From Cyclobacterium lianum (lineage in GTDB: Bacteria > Bacteroidota > Bacteroidia > Cytophagales > Cyclobacteriaceae): a DNA stretch of 64,000 nt. The translations under genes were made by a program, and so were the position numbers. The stretch spans positions 124,001 through 188,000 of the forward strand of contig NZ_FRCY01000009.1 of the NCBI RefSeq assembly GCF_900143075.1, in the 5' to 3' direction. Below the pieces are notes generated by a model that saw only the letters and a list, made by a program, of their open reading frames with translations, did not search any database and was not told the origin of the DNA. Shown piece by piece: positions 9,540 through 17,990 of the stretch. The stretch's first letter is position 1, and every line of letters begins with the position of its first letter.

Positions 9540-9590
9540 CTAAAGATAAACAAACACAAAAGCCCGATTCGCGAGAGTCGGGCTTTTTTA
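9455..9590 (+). promoter_or_regulatory. Transcription attenuator: strand 1, strand 2/antiterminator and terminator
   Basis: Mutually exclusive structures are visible. Strand 1, TGCAGCT (9455-9461), is the perfect complement of AGCTGCA (9512-9518). GAATCGG plus GCT (9505-9511 and 9513-9515, one bulged A) pairs with AGC plus CCGATTC (9561-9570), the left arm of the terminator, giving a 10-bp antiterminator. A ribosome stalled on the Phe/Tyr codons (up to 9491) would cover strand 1 and reach about 9504, leaving 9505 onward free to form the antiterminator. With ample Phe and Tyr it moves on to the stop codon and the terminator forms. Confidence 0.82.
9558..9590 (+). terminator. Attenuator terminator hairpin
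   Basis: A 13-bp stem (9558-9570 with 9575-9587, one G-T wobble) closes a GCGA tetraloop of the GNRA class and is followed by a T6 run (9584-9589). It sits between the leader peptide and the DAHP synthase gene, so it ends transcription ahead of the operon rather than after a gene. Confidence 0.92.
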
Positions 9591-9610
9591 ATTTAACCGT
9601 AAATCGAAAA

Positions 9611-10717
9611 ATGGAAAATCACTTACAAACGAAAGACTGGGGCCTGGGCCTGGACAAGGAGCACCTGATCATCGCCGGACCCTGTAGTGCCGAGACGCCC
9701 GAGCAAATCGAGAAGGTTTGTCAGGACATGATCGCAGCAAATGTGGTGCCCGATGTATTTCGGGCAGGAATCTGGAAGCCCAGGACCAGACCGGGAAGTT
9801 TTGAGGGCATCGGTGAAGATGGTCTGAAGTGGATGGAAATCGTTCGGCATCACCTGAATATTCCCATTACAACTGAGGTAGGCAATACGGCTCACGTCGA
9901 ATCAGCACTGAAGCATGGGGTAGATATTCTCTGGATTGGTGCCCGTACCACTGTCAACCCATTTGCGGTACAGGAGATTGCAGAAGCTTTGAAAGGGGTA
10001 GATATACCGGTGATGGTAAAAAATCCCATGAATCCAGATCTGGAACTTTGGAGGGGAGCATTGGAAAGGCTACAGGCTGTTGGAGTCAATAAATTGGCTG
10101 CGATTCACCGGGGATTCAGTGATGCCTACGACAAGAAGTTCCGAAACAAACCCAACTGGTCTATGCCGATTCACCTCAAAAGGATGTGGAAAGGCATGCA
10201 GGTCATCAATGATCCCAGTCATATTGTAGGTAACCGAACCGGACTGCTGGAGACGGCACAGCGCGCCATAAACTTCGGGTTGGATGGCTTGATGATTGAA
10301 ACCCATCACGATCCCGACAATGCCTGGAGTGATGCCAAACAACAGGTTACGCCCAGGCAATTGAAGGACATTCTGGATCAGATTGACTTCAAACATACCC
10401 TTCAAACGGAGCATCCATCAGAAAAACTAAAAGATCTCAGAAATGCCGTAGACCACCTGGATGACCAATTGCTGGACTTGCTGGCCGAACGCTTCTCTAT
10501 CATAGATCAAATCGGTGCACATAAGAGGGAACACAACCTCACCGTTTTTCAGGCAGATCGCTGGAAGCAGGTGATGGATTCCAGAACCCAAAAAGGAATG
10601 TCCAGAAACCTGAGCGAGAAATTCATGAAAGAATTGCTTTATTGCATTCATGAGGAGTCCGTTAAAAGACAAGAGAAAAAATTAAGGGAAGAACAACCTT
10701 CTAATAAATCAGTCTGA
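9611..10717 (+). CDS. Bifunctional DAHP synthase (type I-beta) / chorismate mutase (AroQ)
   Basis: First enzyme of the shikimate pathway (PEP plus erythrose 4-phosphate to DAHP) fused to chorismate mutase (chorismate to prephenate). 368 aa. Residues 1-265 are the DAHP synthase barrel: IIAGPCSAETPEQI with the metal-binding Cys, RAGIWKPRTRPGSF, KNPMNPDLELW, NDPSHIVGNR (metal His) and METHHDPDNAWSD. Residues 280-355 are an all-helical AroQ chorismate mutase: LRNAVDHLDDQLLDLLAERF, IGAHKRE. C-terminal AroQ fusions are known in Bacteroidota (Porphyromonas, Prevotella), where the mutase domain mediates prephenate feedback. It starts 20 bases after the attenuator terminator, so expression depends on readthrough. 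Confidence 0.96.
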   Translation: MENHLQTKDWGLGLDKEHLIIAGPCSAETPEQIEKVCQDMIAANVVPDVFRAGIWKPRTRPGSFEGIGEDGLKWMEIVRHHLNIPITTEVGNTAHVESALKHGVDILWIGARTTVNPFAVQEIAEALKGVDIPVMVKNPMNPDLELWRGALERLQAVGVNKLAAIHRGFSDAYDKKFRNKPNWSMPIHLKRMWKGMQVINDPSHIVGNRTGLLETAQRAINFGLDGLMIETHHDPDNAWSDAKQQVTPRQLKDILDQIDFKHTLQTEHPSEKLKDLRNAVDHLDDQLLDLLAERFSIIDQIGAHKREHNLTVFQADRWKQVMDSRTQKGMSRNLSEKFMKELLYCIHEESVKRQEKKLREEQPSNKSV

Positions 10718-10721
10718 CGGT

Positions 10722-10866
10722 TAAGCCCGTTTTGTGTTCGGTACCATTTTCCTGATAGTTTTTGATTGCGGGAGCGTATCCCTCCTGTCAAAACCGGAAG
10801 CTTGCCTGTAAAAAAATGTAACTTCCTACCGGAGACTGTTCGACAACAAAACGGGTTTAATTTTTT
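10722..10866 (+). repeat. Long-range inverted repeat with T-run between DAHP synthase and aroB
   Basis: TAAGCCCGTTTTG (10722-10734) can pair with CAAAACGGGTTTA (10847-10859): 13 pairs, one of them G-T, enclosing 112 bases, with a T6 run at 10861-10866. A smaller hairpin GGGA-TCCC lies inside. It resembles a terminator with a very large loop, or two arms of a second regulatory structure within the operon. No leader peptide rich in aromatic residues is visible in it. Confidence 0.5.
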
Positions 10867-10888
10867 ACCTTTACCAAAAAACACCGTT

Positions 10889-11926
10889 TTGGAAACAATC
10901 ATATTTTCGTCTCAAATCGCACAGGATCTTCCACGTTACCTCCACAATAAAAAGTATTCCAGGCTGGGGATTATTATGGATAGCCATACCATAAAGCATT
11001 GCTACCCATTAGTTTCTGAAAGTCTTCCAGAACATTGTCTGCATGCTTTTGAAGCCGGGGAAGTACACAAAAATCTGGATTCCTGCCAGGGAATCTGGCA
11101 GTGGATGACAGAGAATAGTTTTGACCGTAAAACACTGATAGTCAACATAGGCGGCGGGGTTGCCGGCGATATGGGGGGCTTCTGTGCAAGTACTTACAAG
11201 CGAGGGATTCGTTTCGTCAATATTCCTACTACTCTGCTGTCTCAGGTTGATGCCAGTGTAGGAGGCAAGTTGGGAATAGACTTCAATGGGTTCAAAAACC
11301 ATATAGGGGTTTTTAACGAGCCCGAGGGGGTATTGATCTGTGAGGAGTTTTTGAAAACGCTGCCCGAGGCAGAATTGCGCTCGGGATATGCTGAGGTGAT
11401 CAAACACGGTCTGATAAGGAATGAAAATTACTTCAATAGTTTGAAAGCAGAAAACTGGCAGTTCCAACCCTGGAAGGATATTATTGAAGTGTCGGTAGGC
11501 ATCAAGCGGGAAGTAGTGGATAAGGATCCAAAGGAAAATGGCCTCCGGAAGATTCTGAATTTTGGGCATACCATCGGGCATGCCATCGAGTCCCATTTTC
11601 TCCATAGTCCGTACCAGTTATTGCACGGTGAAGCCATTGCGATTGGCATGGTCACAGAAGCCTATCTTTCGCACAAGTTTCTGCGTCTCCCCCTTACCCA
11701 ACTTGAAACGATTCAGCAAAAGCTGCTGGCTGTATTTGGTAAAATATCCATTTCAGAAAGTGATTTTGATGCGATCATCAAACTTTGTTTTCAGGATAAA
11801 AAAAATGATGGAGAGAAGCTGAATTTTTCCTTGCTGAGGAAAATAGGCGATTGTGATTTTAATATTGTGGTGGAACGGGAGGCTGTAGTTGAGGCTCTGG
11901 AATATTACAATAAACTGGAAGAATGA
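10889..11926 (+). CDS. aroB: 3-Dehydroquinate synthase
   Basis: Second shikimate-pathway enzyme, NAD- and metal-dependent conversion of DAHP to 3-dehydroquinate. The TTG at 10889 (ETIIFSSQIAQDLP) is chosen as start: it gives 345 aa, the family length, and pheA in this operon also begins with TTG. The frame is open back to 10766 but that part covers the inverted repeat. NAD-binding IGGGVAGDMGGFCASTYKRG; metal ligands in AEVIKHGLI, NFGHTIGHAIE and LLHGEAIAIGM; substrate contacts in VDASVGGKLGIDF. An A8 tract at about 11798-11805 is in frame. Confidence 0.95.
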   Translation: METIIFSSQIAQDLPRYLHNKKYSRLGIIMDSHTIKHCYPLVSESLPEHCLHAFEAGEVHKNLDSCQGIWQWMTENSFDRKTLIVNIGGGVAGDMGGFCASTYKRGIRFVNIPTTLLSQVDASVGGKLGIDFNGFKNHIGVFNEPEGVLICEEFLKTLPEAELRSGYAEVIKHGLIRNENYFNSLKAENWQFQPWKDIIEVSVGIKREVVDKDPKENGLRKILNFGHTIGHAIESHFLHSPYQLLHGEAIAIGMVTEAYLSHKFLRLPLTQLETIQQKLLAVFGKISISESDFDAIIKLCFQDKKNDGEKLNFSLLRKIGDCDFNIVVEREAVVEALEYYNKLEE

Positions 11927-11982
11927 AAAGCAAAATGATATCAGGCACCCTACAGGTATCCCACCGTTAAGCAGCTAATTTT

Positions 11983-13209
11983 ATGAAAAGCATTGACTTA
12001 CCCAAACTTGAATCAGCCATAAAGGTCAAAATCCCACTTCCCTCCTCCAAGAGTGAAAGCAATCGGGTATTGATCATCGACGCCCTGACCAGCGGCAAAA
12101 ACCACCTGTCCAATCTGGCTGAGGCCAGGGACACCCAGACCATGATCCGTCTGTTGGCGGAGGACCCCGATACCTATGATGTATTGGACGCCGGCACCAC
12201 CATGCGGTTTTTGACGGCTTATGCGGCTCTGAATAATAAACGAAAAACACTGACGGGTACGTCCCGGATGTGTGAGCGTCCCATCGGTATCCTGGTGGAT
12301 GCCTTGCGGGAGATTGGAGCGGAAGTAAAATACCTGAAAAACGAAGGTTTTCCTCCCTTGCAGACAGGTGGTTTTGTCAACCAGAAGGCTGCCGGGATCA
12401 GCATACGGGGAGATGTCAGCAGCCAGTACATTTCTGCCCTGCTGATGAACGCCCCCCTGCTTCCCAGGGGACTCAGCTTACACCTCACCGGCAAAGTGGG
12501 GTCGCGCACCTACATCACCATGACCCTGGAATTGATGAAAACCTTTGGTGTTGATTATGAGTTTGAAGACAATAAAATCACCATTGCCCCGCAACCCTAC
12601 CAACCTACCTCATTCTCAGTAGAAAGCGATTGGTCCGGAGCCAGTTATTGGTTTAGCCTATTGGCTTGCGCCGGCGCCGGCGAAATATTTTTGTCGGGAT
12701 TGAAAGCGGACAGCCTGCAGGGAGATGCCAGGATAGTAGCTATTATGGACCACCTGGGGGTGAAGAGTACGTTCCGTGACGGTGGCGTCGCGCTCCAGGC
12801 TCAGCCTGTCCGGGGTTTGGCGGATTTCGATTTTTCAGATTGTCCGGATCTTGCCCAGACGGTTGCGGTTACCTGCGCCCTGACTGGTCAGCAGACAGCC
12901 TTCAGGGGTCTGGAAAGTTTGCGGATAAAGGAAACAGACCGGATCGCTGCCCTGCAAAAAGAGCTGGCAAAAATCGGCGCCGGACTTGAGGAAAAGCAGC
13001 CCGGAATATTTACATTGATTCCAGCTGAAAAAATACCTGAATCTGTGGAAATTGACACCTATGATGATCACCGCATGGCCATGGCATTTATGCCCCTGAT
13101 GGCCAGAACTAAAGTTCGGATTCTGGAGCCGGAAGTTGTCAACAAATCCTATCCGAGCTTTTGGAAGCATTGCGAACTTTTGGGTATCAGACCAGCTTAT
13201 AACCATTAA
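11983..13209 (+). CDS. aroA: 3-Phosphoshikimate 1-carboxyvinyltransferase (EPSP synthase)
   Basis: Adds enolpyruvyl from PEP to shikimate 3-phosphate. 408 aa, slightly shorter than the E. coli enzyme (427). Family marks: SSKSESNRVLIIDAL (substrate binding), DAGTTMRFLTAYAA where most relatives have GNAGTxxR, GDVSSQYISALLM, the RIKETDRI motif and TYDDHRMAMAFMPL with catalytic residues. It lies 56 bases after aroB in the same direction. The N-terminal strand lacks the usual GxxxxPGDKSISHR form and instead reads IPLPSSKSES, as in several other Bacteroidota enzymes. Confidence 0.95.
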   Translation: MKSIDLPKLESAIKVKIPLPSSKSESNRVLIIDALTSGKNHLSNLAEARDTQTMIRLLAEDPDTYDVLDAGTTMRFLTAYAALNNKRKTLTGTSRMCERPIGILVDALREIGAEVKYLKNEGFPPLQTGGFVNQKAAGISIRGDVSSQYISALLMNAPLLPRGLSLHLTGKVGSRTYITMTLELMKTFGVDYEFEDNKITIAPQPYQPTSFSVESDWSGASYWFSLLACAGAGEIFLSGLKADSLQGDARIVAIMDHLGVKSTFRDGGVALQAQPVRGLADFDFSDCPDLAQTVAVTCALTGQQTAFRGLESLRIKETDRIAALQKELAKIGAGLEEKQPGIFTLIPAEKIPESVEIDTYDDHRMAMAFMPLMARTKVRILEPEVVNKSYPSFWKHCELLGIRPAYNH

Positions 13210-13227
13210 CGGGCCGATTCCCTGGAA

Positions 13228-13596
13228 ATGAAAGGGCTGTATACAATTGTCCTGCTGTGTCTCTCCAATGCCTTCATGACGTTGGCCTGGTACGGACATC
13301 TGAAGTTTAAAGAGCTTAAGTGGTTTGAAAATCTAGGATTGGTGGCCATCGTGTTGATTAGCTGGGGCATTGCCCTTTTCGAATATTTCTTCCAGGTGCC
13401 GGCAAACAGAATAGGATTTAAAGGGAATGGGGGTCCGTTTTCACTGGTAGAGTTAAAGGTACTCCAGGAAGTGATTACGCTGCTGGTATTCATGCTGTTT
13501 ACTTTCCTGTTTTTCAAGAATGAAAGCATCCGGTGGAATCATTTGGTAGGTTTTTTCTTTTTGGTAGTGTCGGTGTATTTTATATTTAAAAAATAA
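13228..13596 (+). CDS. DUF486-type small integral membrane protein (DMT superfamily)
   Basis: 122 aa with four predicted transmembrane helices: about residues 3-21, 36-55, 77-96 and 101-120. The family features LSNAFMTLAWYGHLKF, a second helix ending in EYFFQVPANRIG, and SLVELKVLQEVITLLVFM identify the DUF486 family, distant relatives of drug/metabolite transporters. It lies 18 bases after aroA and 6 bases before pheA, inside the aromatic operon, so a link to transport of an aromatic amino acid or precursor is possible, but that is inference. Confidence 0.85.
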   Translation: MKGLYTIVLLCLSNAFMTLAWYGHLKFKELKWFENLGLVAIVLISWGIALFEYFFQVPANRIGFKGNGGPFSLVELKVLQEVITLLVFMLFTFLFFKNESIRWNHLVGFFFLVVSVYFIFKK

Positions 13597-13602
13597 TAGC
13601 TT

Positions 13603-14433
13603 TTGGAAAATAAATTAAAAATCGCCATTCAGGGTGTACTTGGTTCGTTTCACCATCAGGTAGCTCAACAGTATTTTGGAGAGCAGATTGATGTATATGG
13701 ATTCAATACCTTTGAGGAGGTGGGAAAAAGTGTGGAAAACGGTACCGTGGATTTTGCCGTAATGGCCATAGAAAATTCTATTGCCGGTGCCATATTGCCC
13801 AATTATGATATCATCGACAGGCACGAATTGTTTGTAATCGACGAACATTATCTGCCGATATCCCATAACCTGATGGCTTTGCCCGGACAGCAGTTGACAG
13901 CCATCAGGGAAGCCCGGTCGCACCCTATGGCCTTGCTGCAGTGCAAGCAGTTTTTTTCCAAACATCCTGATATACAACCAGTAGATGATGTGGATACAGC
14001 ATATGTGGCCAAACTGATTGCTGAAAAGAAGCTTATGGGAGTGGCGGCGGTAGCCAGTACCAAAGCTGCTGATTTCTACGGATTGGAGATCCTCGCCAGA
14101 GATATTCAGACGGTAAAAAATAACTTCACACGTTTTATTATTCTGCAGAAAAACCAACCGGATCCCGCAAACGCCCCTACCAAAGCAAGTCTGAAAATAA
14201 CGGTTAGGAACGTGAAGGGTGTTTTGGCGAAACTGCTGACAGTAATGAGCGAACATGACCTGGATCTGACCAAAATTCAATCCATTCCGGTAATGAGCAA
14301 GCCCTGGGAATACAGCTTTTTTATCGATACATTGATAGCAGAAAAAGAACGGTTTAATGCTGCAATAAGAGTTATAGAAGCCAATTATGGCACGGTAAAA
14401 ATATTTGGGGTCTATCAAAACAGAAAACAATGA
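13603..14433 (+). CDS. pheA: Prephenate dehydratase with ACT domain
   Basis: Prephenate to phenylpyruvate, the committed step to Phe. 276 aa with TTG start at 13603, 6 bases after the DUF486 gene stop; no ATG lies near. The periplasmic-binding-like catalytic domain (1-180) has IAIQGVLGSFHHQVA, VDFAVMAIENSIAGA and the catalytic NNFTRFIIL (Thr-Arg-Phe). The ACT domain (about 192-270) contains GVLAKLLTVMSEHDLDLTKI and SIPVMSKPWEYSFFID, the equivalent of the ESRP Phe-binding segment, so feedback by Phe is expected. Monofunctional (no mutase), because the mutase is fused to DAHP synthase. Overlaps the next gene by ATGA. Confidence 0.95.
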   Translation: MENKLKIAIQGVLGSFHHQVAQQYFGEQIDVYGFNTFEEVGKSVENGTVDFAVMAIENSIAGAILPNYDIIDRHELFVIDEHYLPISHNLMALPGQQLTAIREARSHPMALLQCKQFFSKHPDIQPVDDVDTAYVAKLIAEKKLMGVAAVASTKAADFYGLEILARDIQTVKNNFTRFIILQKNQPDPANAPTKASLKITVRNVKGVLAKLLTVMSEHDLDLTKIQSIPVMSKPWEYSFFIDTLIAEKERFNAAIRVIEANYGTVKIFGVYQNRKQ

Positions 14434-15578
14434 AAGGATATTCGAGCCGACTGGCAGAGGTACAGGAATATTACTTTTCTCAAAAATTAAAGGAGGTAAA
14501 GGAGCTCCGTGATACTGGCAGGCCTATTATCAATATGGGGATAGGAAGTCCTGACCTGCCGCCAGACCCAAGTGTCACGGCTGCCCTTGTAGAGACAGCC
14601 TCCCGGCCGGATGCCCACGGGTATCAGTCCTACCAGGGAATCCCCGAACTTCGGAAGGCCATGACAGATTTTTATAACAGGCATTATGGTGTGGTCCTTG
14701 ATCCACAGACCGAAATGTTGCCGCTGATGGGGTCAAAGGAGGGAATCATGCACATTTCTATGGCTTTTCTAAATGAAGGGGATGAGGTACTGGTGCCTAA
14801 TCCAGGGTATCCTACTTACACCTCTGTGACCCGGTTGTTAAATGCCAGGCCGGTATATTTTGACCTGCTCGAGCGTACAGACTGGGAACCGGACTGGGAA
14901 GCGCTGGAAAACACGGACCTTTCCAGGGTAAAACTCATGTGGGTCAACTACCCCCACATGCCTACTGGCGCACCAGGGTCGAAAGCACTGTTTCTGAGAT
15001 TGTTGAACTTTGCCAGGAGAAATGATATCCTGCTCGTCCATGATAACCCATACAGCTTTGTACTCAACGAGGAACCGCTAAGTTTGCTATCCCTGCCGGA
15101 TGCAAAAGATCATGTACTTGAGTTAAATTCCCTGAGCAAAACTTTCAATATTCCCGGGTGGCGTGTGGGCATGCTGGCTGGAAAGCGGGAATTCCTGCAG
15201 GCAGTATTGCGGGTAAAAAGCAATATGGATTCCGGGATGTTTCTGGGTATACAGGCTGGTGCAGTAGCCGCATTGAGGCTGGGGGATTCGTGGATAAGCT
15301 CCATGAATGCCATTTATGCAAAGAGAAAAGCGCTGGTATTGGAAATGGCCAGACAGTTGAATTTGGAGGTTTCAGAGGGGAGCGTGGGTCTGTTTGTGTG
15401 GGCCAGGGTGCAGAAAACTGTACAAGCACCCCAGTTGGTGGACCGGCTGCTATACGAAAAGGATATTTTTATCACACCCGGGATGATATTTGGCAGCCGG
15501 GGTGATGCTTATGTCCGTTTTTCCCTATGTGTAGACGAGATTCTGATCAGGGAAGCCCTGAACAGGCTGATTAAATAG
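14430..15578 (+). CDS. Class I/II PLP-dependent aminotransferase of the aromatic operon
   Basis: 382 aa fold-type I aminotransferase. The PLP lysine is in NSLSKTFNIPGWRVG (about residue 234), with LLVHDNPYSFV (Asp and Tyr contacting PLP) and the C-terminal Arg in RFSLCVDE for substrate carboxylate. The 4-base overlap with pheA (ATGA) implies translational coupling, so its likely job is transamination of phenylpyruvate and 4-hydroxyphenylpyruvate (or prephenate) in Phe and Tyr synthesis. Sequence alone does not separate this from LL-diaminopimelate or alanine-type relatives. Confidence 0.88.
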   Translation: MKGYSSRLAEVQEYYFSQKLKEVKELRDTGRPIINMGIGSPDLPPDPSVTAALVETASRPDAHGYQSYQGIPELRKAMTDFYNRHYGVVLDPQTEMLPLMGSKEGIMHISMAFLNEGDEVLVPNPGYPTYTSVTRLLNARPVYFDLLERTDWEPDWEALENTDLSRVKLMWVNYPHMPTGAPGSKALFLRLLNFARRNDILLVHDNPYSFVLNEEPLSLLSLPDAKDHVLELNSLSKTFNIPGWRVGMLAGKREFLQAVLRVKSNMDSGMFLGIQAGAVAALRLGDSWISSMNAIYAKRKALVLEMARQLNLEVSEGSVGLFVWARVQKTVQAPQLVDRLLYEKDIFITPGMIFGSRGDAYVRFSLCVDEILIREALNRLIK

Positions 15579-15739
15579 CCAAAAAATCATACTGACCGGG
15601 CGATGGTTATTTTTCAGATAAAGCCGTCCCGGATTTGTTTCAGGGACTGGCGATCCCCAGTCAGCTTGTTTGACAGGTTAGGTAATCTGAAGGATAATAT
15701 ATGAACACATTTGGCCATTATAAATCAAATTGTAAACAC

Positions 15740-16588
15740 ATGAAAAAGGTACATATTGTTGGTTTAGGATTACTGGGTGGGTCTTTTGCCAAGGCGCTTA
15801 AAAAATCGTTCCCGGAATGGGATATTACCGGTTTTGACAGTAATCCGGAACATCTCTCGTTGGCATTAGAAATGGGCTTGATTTCCCGTAGCCTGGAAGT
15901 TCCTGAAAAGGATTCGGCGGTTGTGGTCCTCGCTACGCCTGTGGATACTCTTTTTGGTTTGTTGGTCGAAACTCTGGCGCAGGTGGGGCCGGATACGATG
16001 GTGATGGATTTCGGCTCCACCAAGGGAGAGCTATGCCGGCAGATTGCCGATCATCCCAAAAGAAATCAATACCTGGCCGTGCACCCTATCGCAGGGACGG
16101 AAAATTCAGGGCCTGCAGCTGCCGTTACCAATCTCTTTGACGGAAAGGTGTTGATCATTTGTGAGATGGAAAAAACTGATATTCACCTCAAGGGGATGGC
16201 CTACGACATTTTCGAGGCAATAAACATGAAGCTTCGGTTTATGGATCCCGGCGACCATGATCTCCACCTGGCCTTCGTGTCCCATCTATCTCATGTGTCT
16301 TCATTTGTACTGGGCAAAACAGTACTGGACAAAACCGAAGACGAAAAGAATATTTTTGATATGGCGGGCAGTGGCTTTGCGTCTACTGTACGCCTGGCCA
16401 AGAGTTCGCCAGCCATGTGGGCACCCATATTTCTGGAAAATAAAAAAAATGTGCTTGAGGCCATGGATAGCTATATTGAGCACCTTCGCCATTTCAGGAA
16501 GATGCTGGCTGAAGATGATGTGGATGGTCTGAAACACAACATGAGAGAGGCCAATAAAATCAGGGATATACTGGATTTAAAGGAATGA
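15740..16588 (+). CDS. tyrA: Prephenate dehydrogenase
   Basis: NAD(P)-dependent oxidative decarboxylation of prephenate to 4-hydroxyphenylpyruvate, the Tyr branch. 282 aa from ATG 15740 (MKKVHIVGLGLLGGSFAKAL), which places the Rossmann glycine motif at residues 7-13 as in the family; an in-frame ATG at 15701 would add 13 unlikely residues. Further marks: VVLATPVDTL, MDFGSTKGELC, the catalytic His region HPIAGTENSGP, and FVSHLSHVSSFVL. No ACT domain. A 161-base gap, with a small GACTGG/CCAGTC hairpin (15645-15662) but no T-run, separates it from the aminotransferase, so it may also have its own promoter. Confidence 0.94.
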   Translation: MKKVHIVGLGLLGGSFAKALKKSFPEWDITGFDSNPEHLSLALEMGLISRSLEVPEKDSAVVVLATPVDTLFGLLVETLAQVGPDTMVMDFGSTKGELCRQIADHPKRNQYLAVHPIAGTENSGPAAAVTNLFDGKVLIICEMEKTDIHLKGMAYDIFEAINMKLRFMDPGDHDLHLAFVSHLSHVSSFVLGKTVLDKTEDEKNIFDMAGSGFASTVRLAKSSPAMWAPIFLENKKNVLEAMDSYIEHLRHFRKMLAEDDVDGLKHNMREANKIRDILDLKE

Positions 16589-16646
16589 ATTGTATTTAGA
16601 TATGCGGTAGCACATTTAATCCGTAATATTTTGTAGATTTATTACC

Positions 16647-17861
16647 ATGCAATTGTCCATCTCTTCGGAATTCAGGCGGCTCAGAGAAGTATTGATACAC
16701 CGCCCCGGTAAAGAAATTGACCGGCTGACGCCCTATAACAAAAAATTGTTGTTATTTGAGGACGTACCTTATCTGGAGGAAATGCAGCGGGAGCATGATG
16801 TCTTTACAACAACGATCCGCGAAAAATGTGGTGCGAAGGTTTATTTTTTTGAAGATTTATTGCTCGACATTCTGATGAAGGATACCTTGCGCAGAGAATT
16901 GATGAATGAAGCATTGTCTGCCTCGCGCCTGGGACACCTGACCGATGAGTTGCTCGGTGTACTTTCCGTGGAGGACTGTGCCAAAGCCCTGATGGCTGGT
17001 ATCAAGGTACATGAGGTGAGGAGAAAAATGAGCGCAGTGTCGCTGGCAGACCTGATGGACGTCGCTTTTCTGATCCCGCCCTGTCCCAACCTTTATTTTC
17101 AGAGAGATACCGCTGCCATGGTGCCGGGAGGGATGGTTTTTTCGAGCATGCGGTTGCCAGAGCGACAACGAGAGGCGAACATGGTGCGCCGTATTTTTGA
17201 AAATCACGCTCATTTTACTGATCGTTTTCAAAAGTTATATCCTTTAGATGCGCATAATAATCCCCCATCGATAGAAGGAGGTGATGTGATTATTCTGAAC
17301 GAAAAAGCCGTTGCAATCGGCTATTCCGAAAGGACAGAGGAAAAGGCCATCTACCACCTTGCCAAAACCTTGATTGCGGCAGGTAGGGTTGAGCGGATCT
17401 ATGAAGTGCACTTGCCCAAGAAGAGAAATTTCATGCATTTGGATACCGTATTTACCATCCTTGATGAAAACAAGGTGTTGACTTACCCGGATGCGATCCA
17501 GTCAGTGCAGAGGGTTTCCATGTACGTACGCAAGAGCGATGAGGCCGCTGAAGTACATGTGAAGCGCGTGCACCTCAAAGCATCGCTGCGGGAGATTCTG
17601 AAACAGGAAATCCAGGGGCTGGAAATCATCGGAACAGACCGGGTAAACCAGGAATATGCCCTGAGAGAACAATGGTTCGATGGCGCCAATGTTTTTACCA
17701 TAGGACCCGGTCAGGTAATATCCTACAACCGCAACAAGCATACCAACAGAGCTTTGCGGGAATTTGGTATTGAGGTATTGGAAATACCCTCTTCTGAGCT
17801 GTCTCGGGGTCTTGGAGGTCCCAGATGCATGAGCATGCCTATCAGTAGGGAAAGCCACTGA
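16647..17861 (+). CDS. arcA: Arginine deiminase
   Basis: Hydrolyses arginine to citrulline and ammonia. 404 aa. Pentein-fold marks of the family: NLYFQRDTAAMV, SIEGGDVIIL, the catalytic His in FMHLDTVFTIL and the catalytic Cys in GGPRCMSMPISR near the C-terminus. Length and motifs match arginine deiminase rather than dimethylarginine hydrolase. No ornithine carbamoyltransferase, carbamate kinase or antiporter gene is next to it, so it does not belong to a classic arc operon; Bacteroidota often carry it alone. It lies 58 bases after tyrA. Confidence 0.93.
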   Translation: MQLSISSEFRRLREVLIHRPGKEIDRLTPYNKKLLLFEDVPYLEEMQREHDVFTTTIREKCGAKVYFFEDLLLDILMKDTLRRELMNEALSASRLGHLTDELLGVLSVEDCAKALMAGIKVHEVRRKMSAVSLADLMDVAFLIPPCPNLYFQRDTAAMVPGGMVFSSMRLPERQREANMVRRIFENHAHFTDRFQKLYPLDAHNNPPSIEGGDVIILNEKAVAIGYSERTEEKAIYHLAKTLIAAGRVERIYEVHLPKKRNFMHLDTVFTILDENKVLTYPDAIQSVQRVSMYVRKSDEAAEVHVKRVHLKASLREILKQEIQGLEIIGTDRVNQEYALREQWFDGANVFTIGPGQVISYNRNKHTNRALREFGIEVLEIPSSELSRGLGGPRCMSMPISRESH

Positions 17862-17990
17862 TGAGGCTTTTCTGGTTTGGCAGGAATGCTGCGCCTGAGG
17901 TCCGGTTGGCAGTCTTCATCAGGAAACCGGTAACGAACAGCCCGGCTCTTTTCTGCAGCGGATAGACCGATCGGGCGTTAATGGTTGTGG

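Noticed and set aside
10766-10888. Upstream extension of aroB
   Set aside because: It would add 41 residues unlike any aroB N-terminus and would cover the inverted repeat; the TTG at 10889 gives the family length.
13615-14430. 271-codon open frame antisense to pheA
   Set aside because: It overlaps completely with the well-supported pheA gene, has no motif and is Cys, Tyr and Phe rich as expected from the opposite strand of a coding region.
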